DNA from: Dictyobacter aurantiacus
GTDB lineage: Bacteria > Chloroflexota > Ktedonobacteria > Ktedonobacterales > Ktedonobacteraceae
Assembly: GCF_003967515.1 (NCBI RefSeq)
Contig: NZ_BIFQ01000002.1
Span: 744,001-808,000 of the forward strand
Direction of reading: 5' to 3'
Length of the DNA stretch: 64,000 nt
Shown: positions 1-7,523 of the stretch, one piece after another
How positions within the stretch are numbered: position 1 is the stretch's first letter
Layout of the letters: each line of letters begins with the position of its first letter
Program-made: the position numbers and the translations under genes
Notes under the pieces: generated by a model
Told to the model about the DNA's origin: nothing
Database searches by the model: none
Seen by the model: only the letters and a program-made list of their open reading frames with translations

Positions 1-145
1 CGGTGCGGGCACGGTAATCCTCAACGGTAAAAGGATCAGGTAGATAGCCTTGATTAGCAACCAGGGGAAAGCGGGGATCAACAATGTGCATATGGCTATC
101 AAAGATGGGAAATTGAGCGAGTTTGTGCACTATCAATTCGTCCAT
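1..145 (-). CDS. Amidohydrolase (amidohydrolase 2 type), N-terminal fragment cut by window edge
   Basis: The reading frame starts with ATG at 145-143 on the minus strand and runs off the left edge after 48 codons. The N-terminus contains FDSHMHIVDP, which matches the HxH metal-binding strand that opens the TIM barrel of amidohydrolase-related (amidohydrolase 2) enzymes, where the two histidines bind a divalent metal. An AAAGAGG ribosome site lies four bases before the ATG and supports this start. Substrate cannot be told from the fragment; members hydrolyse or decarboxylate lactones, amides and aromatic acids. The neighbouring SDR/isomerase operon on the same strand makes a role in carbohydrate or aromatic acid breakdown possible, but that is inference. 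Confidence 0.72.
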   Translation of the reverse strand, partial: MDELIVHKLAQFPIFDSHMHIVDPRFPLVANQGYLPDPFTVEDYRART

Positions 146-517
146 ACATCCTCTTTCTTCATTGTATGTTATATCGTAGGTGCCTGGGCATGTCCCAATA
201 CTCTTAACATAAGAACATGCCCGAATAGAAAGATAAGCAGTACATGCGGGGCTTGCCCCCGCTTGATTGCTCGTCGCTCGAAAAAGCAATACGCGTAATG
301 CGATGCAGCGCATGCAACCATTCCTAATCGCTCTGAAGGAGCCTTTCCTTTTGGGAAGCAAGCGGGGGCAAGCCCCGCACGTACTCTCATCTCTTTTCTT
401 GTTACCTGCGCTAAAGTTGAAAGGCCGTATCACCGCCTCGCCCTCCTTCAACGTGCAGGGGAAAGCATAGATGCGAGCCTCAGCCTCAACTGATGATCAA
501 GAAGTGATGTTGCCCAC
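146..517. other. Gene-free stretch with REP-like inverted repeat
   Basis: I see no convincing gene here. Short open frames lack ribosome sites and recognisable motifs. The stretch holds a pair of inverted repeat copies (240-265 and 359-384) of the GGGCTTGCCC type that recurs elsewhere in the window. Confidence 0.6.
240..384. repeat. Inverted pair of REP-like GGGCTTGCCC elements
   Basis: Bases 240-265 and 359-384 are inverted copies with one mismatch over 26 bases, separated by 93 bases. Each copy is itself a small hairpin with stem GCGGGG/CCCCGC around CTTGC. The same core with different stem bases is seen near 6311, 13569-13795, 22755 and 58589. Confidence 0.7.
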
Positions 518-1048
518 TTAGGGCTCATCCATGGCGAGAGGATCGGCAGAATAGCGCTCAGGATAGCGGGCATATGTGTAGATGACGTCCGCTTCAACAC
601 GCAAGTAGGCTCCATCTCCCCACTCCCGCGGGCTCCCCTGTTGGATTGCGCGCTGTATTTGCTCGATCACAGCAAATTCAGGATGAGTGGGGATGAGAAT
701 GCGAGCATGTCCGTGAACAATGATAGCAAGGCTATTCTCCGCGAAATGAGTTAAACTGACAGCAGACTGTCTCTTGATGTGCTTGACACGCAGTGCTGAC
801 ATGGTGGTGGGAAGGTAAAAGTGGCCACGATAGAACAACGAGCCAATGGGAGCAACACGTGGCTCCCCGCGAGACGTAGCTGTCGCAAAGGCGATGTATG
901 TGAAGCCCTGCAAATAGCGGACGAGTTGGGCTGCTGAGAGCGAGTGATCGGGCATCTGAAACGAATGACGAAGGAAACTGCCAGCTTGCTCAAAACTCTG
1001 ATCAAGGATGATTTGAAGGTGTTGGAGATCTTCAGGAGTTTCTTTCAT
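518..1048 (-). CDS. Pyridoxamine 5'-phosphate oxidase-fold FMN-binding protein
   Basis: A 176-residue protein of the split-barrel flavin-binding family. Residues about 47-75 carry the typical strand pair YIAFATATSRGEPRVAPIG followed by LFYRGHFYLPT, which in the family forms the FMN or F420 pocket; a second strand set with SLAIIVHGHARI follows near residues 105-120. Family members reduce or oxidise small substrates or bind haem or F420 in the cytoplasm; this one has no feature that fixes the substrate. The helical N-terminus of about 40 residues is longer than in minimal members. It is monocistronic and reads away from a 270-base gap. The ribosome site is weak (GAGAAGAGAATGGA), so the start is the longest plausible rather than proven. 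Confidence 0.75.
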   Translation of the reverse strand: MKETPEDLQHLQIILDQSFEQAGSFLRHSFQMPDHSLSAAQLVRYLQGFTYIAFATATSRGEPRVAPIGSLFYRGHFYLPTTMSALRVKHIKRQSAVSLTHFAENSLAIIVHGHARILIPTHPEFAVIEQIQRAIQQGSPREWGDGAYLRVEADVIYTYARYPERYSADPLAMDEP

Positions 1049-1275
1049 AGATACTATCCATTCTCTTCTCTCTGGAAAATTGTATCTCTTTCTTCATCAT
1101 TGTACCATGTAGTTGCCCGTGATCCTCTGAAAGAAGACCAGCGAGCAAGAGACAAAAATCGAGGAGCTTTTCTATCAACTCATTGCGCATGCTATGGACA
1201 AGGAAAGGGTAGATATTGAGATAGGCGATGTTTCATCGCAAGGATGGTACCACCCTCACGCAAGAATAAGCCAGA

Positions 1276-1315
1276 ATGAAGCATCCCGGATTTTCGGGAA
1301 TCCGGGATGCTTCAT
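1276..1315. terminator. Perfect 17-bp stem hairpin downstream of SDR gene
   Basis: Bases 1276-1292 and 1299-1315 pair perfectly over 17 bases around a six-base loop TTCGGG. It sits three bases beyond the stop of the minus-strand SDR gene, where a terminator is expected, although no strong T-run follows. Confidence 0.65.
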
Positions 1316-1318
1316 GTC

Positions 1319-2104
1319 TCATCCGAACCAGCAGACGATGGTTTCTCCGGTCAGGATGTCGGATTGGGTGCTGGCGAGGAAGAGGACGATTTTGGCCATG
1401 TCTTCGGGCTGAGCAATGCGCTGCAGACGCGAGAGCCCTTCTTCGCTGCCGACGCTGCGGGTGGCAAGAAAGCGTCCGGTGTAGGTGGGCGCGGGCGAGA
1501 GGCAGTTGACGTTGACGCCGGCGGGACGCAGTTCCTCGGCCAGGCAGCGGGTGTAATGCGAGACGCCCGCTTTGGCGGCGGCGTAGATGAGTCCGGTGCG
1601 GGCCGCAACGTGCCCGGCGGCCGAGCCGACGTTGATGATCTTGCCTGAGCCGCGCTCACGCATGTGGGTGCCAACGTACTTACAGGTAAACATGGTCGTC
1701 AACAGGTTGCGCTCGACCACCGAGCGGATATCCTCTGGATCGATGTCCAGGGCGTCGTTGGGATCGGGACGTGGGGTGTGTGCGCCGATGTCGCCGCCGG
1801 CGTTGTTGACCAGGATATCGATCTGGCCCAGCTTTTCCAGAGCCTGGCGCACAAAGCGCTCGACCTGCGCGGCATCCGTCAGGTCGGCGGTAAAGAAGGC
1901 CGCCCGGCGCCCCAGTGACTGTATCTCTTCAACCACGGCCTCGCCCGAAGGGGCCTCACCAAACTCGGAGGCGGCCTGGGCATGAACATCGTGGACGATC
2001 ACGTCCGCGCCAGCACGGGCCAGGTGCAACGCATAATGACGGCCCAGGCCACGGCTAGAGCCGGTCACCAGGGCAACTTTTCCAGTGAGATCTTCTGCAG
2101 CCAT
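1319..2104 (-). CDS. SDR-family oxidoreductase
   Basis: A 261-residue short-chain dehydrogenase/reductase. The cofactor motif TGSSRGLG follows the first strand, NNAGG is present near residue 100, and the active site is Ser in NVGSAAG with Tyr and Lys in YAAAK. The family carries out NAD(P)-dependent oxidation or reduction of alcohols, sugars or ketones in the cytoplasm. The start at 2104 is chosen over an upstream ATG because AAAGAGG lies eight bases before it. It is the last gene of a three-gene operon (57 bases after the sugar isomerase-like gene, which follows a second SDR), so it probably acts on the same sugar-like substrate. An insertion after strand 2 (FGEAPSGEAV) is longer than in many members. 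Substrate is unknown. Confidence 0.88.
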   Translation of the reverse strand: MAAEDLTGKVALVTGSSRGLGRHYALHLARAGADVIVHDVHAQAASEFGEAPSGEAVVEEIQSLGRRAAFFTADLTDAAQVERFVRQALEKLGQIDILVNNAGGDIGAHTPRPDPNDALDIDPEDIRSVVERNLLTTMFTCKYVGTHMRERGSGKIINVGSAAGHVAARTGLIYAAAKAGVSHYTRCLAEELRPAGVNVNCLSPAPTYTGRFLATRSVGSEEGLSRLQRIAQPEDMAKIVLFLASTQSDILTGETIVCWFG

Positions 2105-2161
2105 GCGTGAAACCTCTTTCCTTGCATCTCTAGAAACACTACCATCCGGTGGCACCTTTGA

Positions 2162-3160
2162 TCAAAGGTGCCCATTTAATATTTCTTGCTGGTGGGAATC
2201 TCCAAACAGCGCCTGCAGATATGCCAGGCTGGAGACCAGCTGGCGCTGCTCATAGACGACGATGTCCTCTACGGGCTGACCCAGTTCAAAGGGGGTGCGC
2301 CACTCACCGACGGGCCGGGCGTGATGCTGTACGAAGCGCCAGAGCTGCGCGAACTGGGGCGCTGTGCGCGGCGGATATTCCGGCCAGTAGTCATCGGCCA
2401 GCACGCGTACATGCCGTCCCTCCAAAGCGCCCAGCTCCACCGCCTTCGTAATCTCATGTCCCGTCCCCGCCAGGATCTCCAGCATAGCCGGGAAGTCGAT
2501 CACGCCCTGTCCCAGCGGACAGCGCACCAGGCGATAGCCTTCTTCGCTCAGGTAGATCCAGTAGTCTTTGAGGTGCATATGCTTGACGTAGGGGGCGATG
2601 CGCCGCGTGAAGTCCAGCGGCTCCTCAGCCGTCGCCAGGGGATTGCCGGTATCAAAAACGATACCAAAACGCTCTGAGTTAATAGTCGTGCAGAGCCAGA
2701 GCAGTTCCTCGGAAGCGATATCCTGGTGATTCTCGACCGCCAGGTTGACACCGAGCCGTTCGGCCACCGTGGTCGCCTGCTGGAAACCGGCCAGCACCTG
2801 CTGCAGGTAATCCTGCCAGTGGCCGACCATCTCACGCCGATCGCCACCCAGTTTGGCGCCACCCACCAGCGTACGCACCGTCCCGGCGCCCAGGCGCGCA
2901 CCCAACTCAAGTACCTCGCTCAGATGGTCTGGATCGCAGCCATAGGTGTCCAGTGTAATGGCGAGCTGGCGCTCCTCAGCGTAGCGCCTGAGCGCCTCGA
3001 TATCAACCCCGTTCAGAAATACAAAAGGCAGTTCAACGCCCTCCAGCCCCAGCGCCTGCGCCTGCTCCATCAACTGCTGGGGACGGATGGTCGGACGGCC
3101 TGAAGCGGGGTGTACCCCCATGCTAAAGGTCGTACCATACACAGAAAGTCCAACGCGCAT
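2162..3160 (-). CDS. Sugar phosphate isomerase/epimerase-type TIM barrel protein
   Basis: A 332-residue protein of the xylose isomerase-like TIM-barrel superfamily. The expected metal ligands can be read in order: Glu in AVENH, Asp in VFDTGN, His in KHMHLKD and a late Glu in KAVELGA. Such proteins isomerise or epimerise sugars, inosose or hydroxypyruvate-type substrates with a divalent metal. GAGG five to six bases before ATG 3160 supports the internal start over the frame's first ATG. It lies 42 bases after one SDR gene and 57 bases before another in the same direction, a common arrangement in catabolism of inositol-like or rare sugars. The exact reaction is not determined; the family assignment is firm. 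Confidence 0.85.
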   Translation of the reverse strand: MRVGLSVYGTTFSMGVHPASGRPTIRPQQLMEQAQALGLEGVELPFVFLNGVDIEALRRYAEERQLAITLDTYGCDPDHLSEVLELGARLGAGTVRTLVGGAKLGGDRREMVGHWQDYLQQVLAGFQQATTVAERLGVNLAVENHQDIASEELLWLCTTINSERFGIVFDTGNPLATAEEPLDFTRRIAPYVKHMHLKDYWIYLSEEGYRLVRCPLGQGVIDFPAMLEILAGTGHEITKAVELGALEGRHVRVLADDYWPEYPPRTAPQFAQLWRFVQHHARPVGEWRTPFELGQPVEDIVVYEQRQLVSSLAYLQALFGDSHQQEILNGHL

Positions 3161-3202
3161 AGCATCCTCGCTTTCATCTCTCACCGCGTCGTTAGCAAAA
3201 GT

Positions 3203-3970
3203 TTACTCGGCCGTCCAGCCACCGTCCACGGTCAATGTGGAGCCGGTCATAAAACTGGAGGCATCGGAGGCCAGGAAGAGGATCGCCCCGCCCAGCTCTT
3301 CGGGATCACCCCAACGATGTAGAGCGACATGATTAATAAAAAACTGGTTGGCCTCGGGATTATTCAGCACAGGTTTATTGAGCTCGGTCATGAAAGGTCC
3401 GGGGCAGAGCGCGTTGACGGTGATATTGTGGTCGGCCAGTTCCAGGGCCAGCACACGGGTCAGTTGGATAACGCCGCCCTTGCTGGAACAATAGGCGCTA
3501 CGCTCCGCCAGTCCCACCTGGCCCAGCATCGAGGCCACATTAATGATACGCCCATAGCGCTGCTGCTTCATCACAGGCGCCACCGCTTTAGCGCAGAGGA
3601 AAGGGGCCTTTAGATTGGTAGACTGCACGAGGTCCCAGCTCTCCTCGTCGAACGACTCCAGCGGCTTACGAATATTGATGCCAGCATTATTAATCAGGAT
3701 ATCGATGCGGCCCAGATCTTTCACAATCGTATGTACCATCTCCTCAACCTGTCGCGGCTGCGTCACATCCACGGCCAGGCCCAGCGCGCGGCAACTGAAA
3801 TCTCGTGCCAGTTGCGCCGCGCACTCCTCGGCCCGCGCGCGCTCCCGGCTGGTCACCACTACGTCCGCGCCCGCCTCCGCCAGCGCCTGCGCCATCACCA
3901 ATCCCAGCCCCCGATTGCCACCGGTCACCAGGGCCACGCGCCCCTGCAGCTTAAACTTCTCTAAATACAT
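3203..3970 (-). CDS. SDR-family oxidoreductase, gluconate 5-dehydrogenase-like
   Basis: A 255-residue classical SDR: TGGNRGLG cofactor loop, NNAG near residue 88, Ser in NVASMLGQ, and catalytic Tyr/Lys in YCSSKGG. The C-terminal FMTGSTLTVDGG is the usual SDR ending. The overall pattern resembles gluconate 5-dehydrogenase and related polyol/sugar-acid dehydrogenases, but this is similarity by eye. AAAGGAG lies six bases before ATG 3970 and fixes the start. It is the first gene of the three-gene operon; the MFS gene upstream is separated by a 72-bp perfect palindrome, so it probably has its own promoter or depends on read-through. Confidence 0.88.
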   Translation of the reverse strand: MYLEKFKLQGRVALVTGGNRGLGLVMAQALAEAGADVVVTSRERARAEECAAQLARDFSCRALGLAVDVTQPRQVEEMVHTIVKDLGRIDILINNAGINIRKPLESFDEESWDLVQSTNLKAPFLCAKAVAPVMKQQRYGRIINVASMLGQVGLAERSAYCSSKGGVIQLTRVLALELADHNITVNALCPGPFMTELNKPVLNNPEANQFFINHVALHRWGDPEELGGAILFLASDASSFMTGSTLTVDGGWTAE

Positions 3971-4048
3971 AAGCTCTCCTTTCATTACAGTTAAGTCTAA
4001 TGAGTGAGAATTCTAGTGTCAAGGAAAAAGTGTCTACATTTAAGTGGC

Positions 4049-4120
4049 AAAAAACAGAAGAGGGGTATGCTGTGGTAGGGTGCGCGCACCCTACCACAGC
4101 ATACCCCTCTTCTGTTTTTT
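4049..4120. repeat. Perfect 72-bp palindrome (36-bp arms, no loop), probable bidirectional terminator
   Basis: Each base of 4049-4084 pairs with 4085-4120. The ends are an A-run and a T-run, and the centre is GGGTGCG/CGCACCC. It begins four bases after the MFS stop codon and ends 78 bases before the next start, so termination of the MFS transcript is the likely role. Confidence 0.85.
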
Positions 4121-4123
4121 TAT

Positions 4124-5890
4124 TTATTGTTCGCCAGCCATTTCGGCGACGGCCTCGACCTCGGGGGCGATGACCTCGACGTGTTCGACCTCGCTGGCGA
4201 CCAGTTGCGCGCGACGGGTACGAATCAGCGAGACGCAGCCCGCGACCAGGCACATGGCGGCTGCGATGTAGAAGGCGATATGCAGGCCATCCACAAAGGG
4301 TCCGGAGATCAGATTGGGGAAGAAGCTCTTCCCCAACAGGTGAGCCTGGTTGGCTTTGGGCAGACTGTGCAGAACCGCCGGCGGCAGCATGGTCTGCATG
4401 GGATTAAAGCCCAGGAAGGCAGCGAAGAGGGCCGCGACCGGCGGCAGGTGCGCCACACCGTTGGCGACGCTGACCGGCAGACCCGCCTGCGTCAAGCCAC
4501 TGTACAGGGCTCCAGGCAGCGAAGCGGCCAGTCCGGCCGTCACGATGCTGAAAAACATACCCATACTGATAACGGTGGCCGCGTTCTGGAAAGTGCTACG
4601 CATACCGGAACCAGCACCACGAGCGGATGCCGGCACGCTATTCATGATATCGGTCGTATTGGGCGAGGCGAACATGCCCTGTCCAACACCCATCACAAAC
4701 AGGATAAACGCGAACGGCATGTAGGCAAAGTTAGTAGGCAGCAGGGTCAACAGCACAAAGCCGATCGTCTGCAGGAACATACCGACCGCTGAAAAGATGC
4801 GCGCGCCAAAGCGATCAGAGAGCCAGCCGCTCAGCGGTCCCATGATGATAAAGCCGACCATCAATGGCAACATATAGATGCCAGCCCACAGTGGAGTATC
4901 CTCAAAGTTGTAGCCGTGCAGCGGCAACCAGATACCCTGCAGCCAGATGATGAGGATAAACTGCAGACCACCACGAGCCAGACCGGATAGAAGACCACTG
5001 ATATTACCGGTAGTAAAAGCCGGAATTCTGAACAGGGACAACTGGAACATCGGAGCAGCGACATGCATCTCGATCCAGACAAAGGCGACCAGCAGCAGGG
5101 CACCAATCACCAGAGCCGCGATCACCATCGGATTGCCCCAACCCATCGCGGATGAACCATATGGCTCGATACCGTAGGTCATGCCGATCAGCAGGATGGT
5201 CAGCCCCAGGAAGAACGTGATATTGCCGAACCAGTCGATACCCTGATGCTTCGTGCTCACCGTCGAGGTTTCGCGCAGCTTCAAATACGCCCAGATCGTG
5301 CCAAGGATACCAAACGGCACACTGACCAGGAAGACGGCGCGCCAGCTCACCACGGAGAGTAGACCACCAACGATCAGACCCAGGATCGAGCCCAGGATAG
5401 CCACCATCTGGTTAATACCCAGCGCCATACCGCGTTGATGGGCCGGGAAGGCATCCGTCAAGATGGCCGTACTGTTCGCCATCAGGAAACCAGCACCCAC
5501 ACCTTGCACCAGGCGGAACAAGATCATCATGATAATGGCACTATCCCCAGAGCCAGGGGTCAGGAACAGTAAAATACTACCAACAGTAAAGATAGCGAAA
5601 CCGAGATTATAGAGTTTGACGCGTCCATAGATATCACCGATGCGCCCAAAAGTCACCACCAGCGTAGCTGTGATAATCATATATCCCATCAGCATCCACA
5701 GCAGGTAATTCGTTTCACCGGGAGCCAGGGGATTGACGCCGACACCTGTAAAGATAGCAGGCAACGAAATCAGAACAATACTAGAGTTGATGGTGGCCAT
5801 CAACATACCAAGCGTTGTGTTGGACAACGCAATCCATTTGTAATTTGGACCTATCGGACGAGCAGACCTTGGGACCGTTGTTTGAGACAT
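4124..5890 (-). CDS. MFS transporter, DHA2 (EmrB/QacA-like), about 14 TM segments
   Basis: A 588-residue integral membrane protein with roughly 14 hydrophobic segments. Segment A carries the DHA2 N-terminal pattern with D/N-rich TINSSIVLISLPAI, and the loop after TM2 holds FGRIGDIYGRVK, the MFS motif A. The antiporter-like motif occurs near LGSILGLIVGG. Such proteins export drugs or metabolites at the cost of the proton gradient. It lacks the acidic residue often found in TM1 of multidrug exporters (Asn-Ser-Ser there instead), so transport of a metabolite is possible. AAGGA seven bases before ATG 5890 supports the start. The C-terminal tail is charged (EVEHVEVIAPEVEAVAEM). It is transcribed away from the LysR gene at 6407, a usual regulator-target arrangement. 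Confidence 0.88.
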   Translation of the reverse strand: MSQTTVPRSARPIGPNYKWIALSNTTLGMLMATINSSIVLISLPAIFTGVGVNPLAPGETNYLLWMLMGYMIITATLVVTFGRIGDIYGRVKLYNLGFAIFTVGSILLFLTPGSGDSAIIMMILFRLVQGVGAGFLMANSTAILTDAFPAHQRGMALGINQMVAILGSILGLIVGGLLSVVSWRAVFLVSVPFGILGTIWAYLKLRETSTVSTKHQGIDWFGNITFFLGLTILLIGMTYGIEPYGSSAMGWGNPMVIAALVIGALLLVAFVWIEMHVAAPMFQLSLFRIPAFTTGNISGLLSGLARGGLQFILIIWLQGIWLPLHGYNFEDTPLWAGIYMLPLMVGFIIMGPLSGWLSDRFGARIFSAVGMFLQTIGFVLLTLLPTNFAYMPFAFILFVMGVGQGMFASPNTTDIMNSVPASARGAGSGMRSTFQNAATVISMGMFFSIVTAGLAASLPGALYSGLTQAGLPVSVANGVAHLPPVAALFAAFLGFNPMQTMLPPAVLHSLPKANQAHLLGKSFFPNLISGPFVDGLHIAFYIAAAMCLVAGCVSLIRTRRAQLVASEVEHVEVIAPEVEAVAEMAGEQ

Positions 5891-6171
5891 ATTGTATCCT
5901 TTTTACTCCATACCACTCTGTATCACCCACACCACAGCGTGTCTCCTCCACATTTCATTTTCAGAAGGGAATAATAACGTTCGATATGCTGCTTTTTGGC
6001 TGTGAGCCTGATTGACGTCGCGCCGAGAAGAATATATGGTGGCGCGCGCTTTTTGCATACTTATAGTGTACCCTTGAATATTGATAATTTCCAATATATA
6101 ATTTTCTATATATTCATTCCTTTTTGGCTATGAGAGAGGTAAGCGTCCCATGGCGATGGGAAGTTGAGCGC

Positions 6172-6256
6172 CTCCGCACGGGCGGCCGCTACGCGGCCGC
6201 AAAGGTTTTTTATTGGTGGTGTGGCGGGCGCTGTTCGCGCCCGCCACACCACCAAT
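6172..6256. repeat. Composite hairpin cassette: NotI-rich module plus 20-bp-arm hairpin
   Basis: The first part contains CCGCACGG followed by GCGGCCGCTACGCGGCCGC (two GCGGCCGC sites, 6182-6200). The second is a hairpin with arms 6212-6231 and 6237-6256, perfect over 20 bases, apex GCGGGCG. The same two-part order recurs at 33.8, 33.9, 42.7 and 58.8 kb. Confidence 0.8.
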
Positions 6257-6310
6257 GTGAGGATGTTTCACCAACGAATGAGGTGATGTTTCACCAACGT
6301 GAAACCCCAT

Positions 6311-6360
6311 CGTAGGTGTCGGGCTTGCCCCGACTTTGGAGCGAAGCGACCCCGTCCCCA
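6311..6360 (+). repeat. REP-like element
   Basis: GTAGGTGTCGGGCTTGCCCC is followed by a GCGAAGCGACCCCGT tail. Here the small stem is TCGGG/CCCGA, whereas other copies have CCGGG/CCCGG or CTGGG/CCCAG, so the pairing is conserved while the bases change. Confidence 0.65.
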
Positions 6361-6406
6361 GGACGCATACGCTCCACCCATATAAGATGCACCAGGAAGT
6401 CACACC

Positions 6407-7402
6407 ATGGATTTATTACAATTGCGCTACTTTCAGACGGTGGCGCGGCATGAGCATATGACGAGGGCAGCGGAGGAATTGACGATCGCGCAACCGTCGC
6501 TAAGTAAGATGATCGCGCACCTGGAGAAGGAGCTGGGGGTGCCGCTATTCGATCGGCAGGGGCGGCAGATACGCCTGAATAAGTTCGGCCAGATCTTTCT
6601 GCGGCGGGTGGAGCGCGCCTTTTTTGAGCTGGATGAGGGGAAGCGCGAGCTGCAGGATATGGCGGGGCTCGAACATGGCTCGATCGGCATTGGTACGGCC
6701 AACGTCAATCTGCTGGCTGAGATCTTGAGCGTCTTCTGTGCCCGCTATCCCGCGATCAGCTTCCGCCTCTTTCAACAGCCCAATCTGGCTATGGTCGAGC
6801 AGTTGGAGCACGGCGAGATCGATATCTGTCTCGCCTCACCCCCTGTCGAGCGCGCGGGCATCGGCTGGATCGCCCTGATGACCGAAGAGATCTTTTTGAT
6901 CGTTCCCGGCAACCATCGGCTGGCTGACCGGGAAAGCATTGATCTGAGTGAGGTGGCCAACGACGCCTTCGTGAGCGTCAAGCCAGGCTATGGGCTGCGC
7001 GACATCACCGACCGATACTGCCAGCAGGCCGGCTTTACGCCGAAGATCATCTTTGAGGGCGACGAACCCGCCGCCATCCGAGGACTGGTACGCGCGGGCC
7101 TGGGCATCACCTTTACCTCGGCCGTCAGCTGGCAAACCATCATTCAGCAGCCGGATCCCTTGTTCAGCGTTCTACGCATCGATAGGCCGATCTGCCAGCG
7201 CACCATCGGACTGGCCTGGTCACAAGAACGCTATCTCTCGCTGGCCGCACGCCAGTTCCGCCAGTTCGTCATCGACTACTTCGCCTATAACAGCGAAACA
7301 CTGGCACACCTGCCCCCATCGATGCAGGCGAAAGCGTCAGCTACATCAGAAGATCATGCCTCCTCATTGAGCATAGAGAGCAATATCCCATCCAACTCTT
7401 GA
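6407..7402 (+). CDS. LysR-family transcriptional regulator
   Basis: A 331-residue DNA-binding activator/repressor. The N-terminal winged helix-turn-helix spans about residues 1-60 (MDLLQLRYFQTVARHEHMTR, then AAEELTIAQPSLSKMIAHLE, the recognition helix region), followed by a linker helix and a LysR substrate-binding domain (about 90-300). The Shine-Dalgarno AGGA nine bases before the ATG fits. It is divergent from the MFS/SDR/isomerase genes, so it probably controls them in response to a pathway metabolite; that is inference from position. The C-terminal 25 residues after the effector domain are extra and low in structure. It ends 120 bases before the metalloprotease gene on the same strand. 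Confidence 0.92.
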   Translation: MDLLQLRYFQTVARHEHMTRAAEELTIAQPSLSKMIAHLEKELGVPLFDRQGRQIRLNKFGQIFLRRVERAFFELDEGKRELQDMAGLEHGSIGIGTANVNLLAEILSVFCARYPAISFRLFQQPNLAMVEQLEHGEIDICLASPPVERAGIGWIALMTEEIFLIVPGNHRLADRESIDLSEVANDAFVSVKPGYGLRDITDRYCQQAGFTPKIIFEGDEPAAIRGLVRAGLGITFTSAVSWQTIIQQPDPLFSVLRIDRPICQRTIGLAWSQERYLSLAARQFRQFVIDYFAYNSETLAHLPPSMQAKASATSEDHASSLSIESNIPSNS

Positions 7403-7523
7403 AAAGAAAAATCTGGCTGCTAAAAAGATACAGTCCACGCGTCTCCTTCCTATACAGGCCTTTATAGGCCTTGCTGGTTTCCAGAGAGTACGTAGCCTCA
7501 GCTAATATAAGGAGATGATACCT

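Larger units (their letters stand above)
5891..6406. other. Divergent intergenic region between MFS and LysR genes
   Basis: No gene is seen. From left to right it holds an AT-rich part near 6060-6120 that probably carries the MFS promoter, a repeat cassette (6172-6256), two copies of GATGTTTCACCAACG (6263-6299) and one REP-like element (6311-6360) immediately before the LysR ribosome site. Confidence 0.55.

Noticed and set aside
1276..1315. Member of the long-hairpin family
   Set aside because: The 17-bp stem lacks the G-rich 5' arm and GGG(T/C)GC apex and fits an ordinary terminator.
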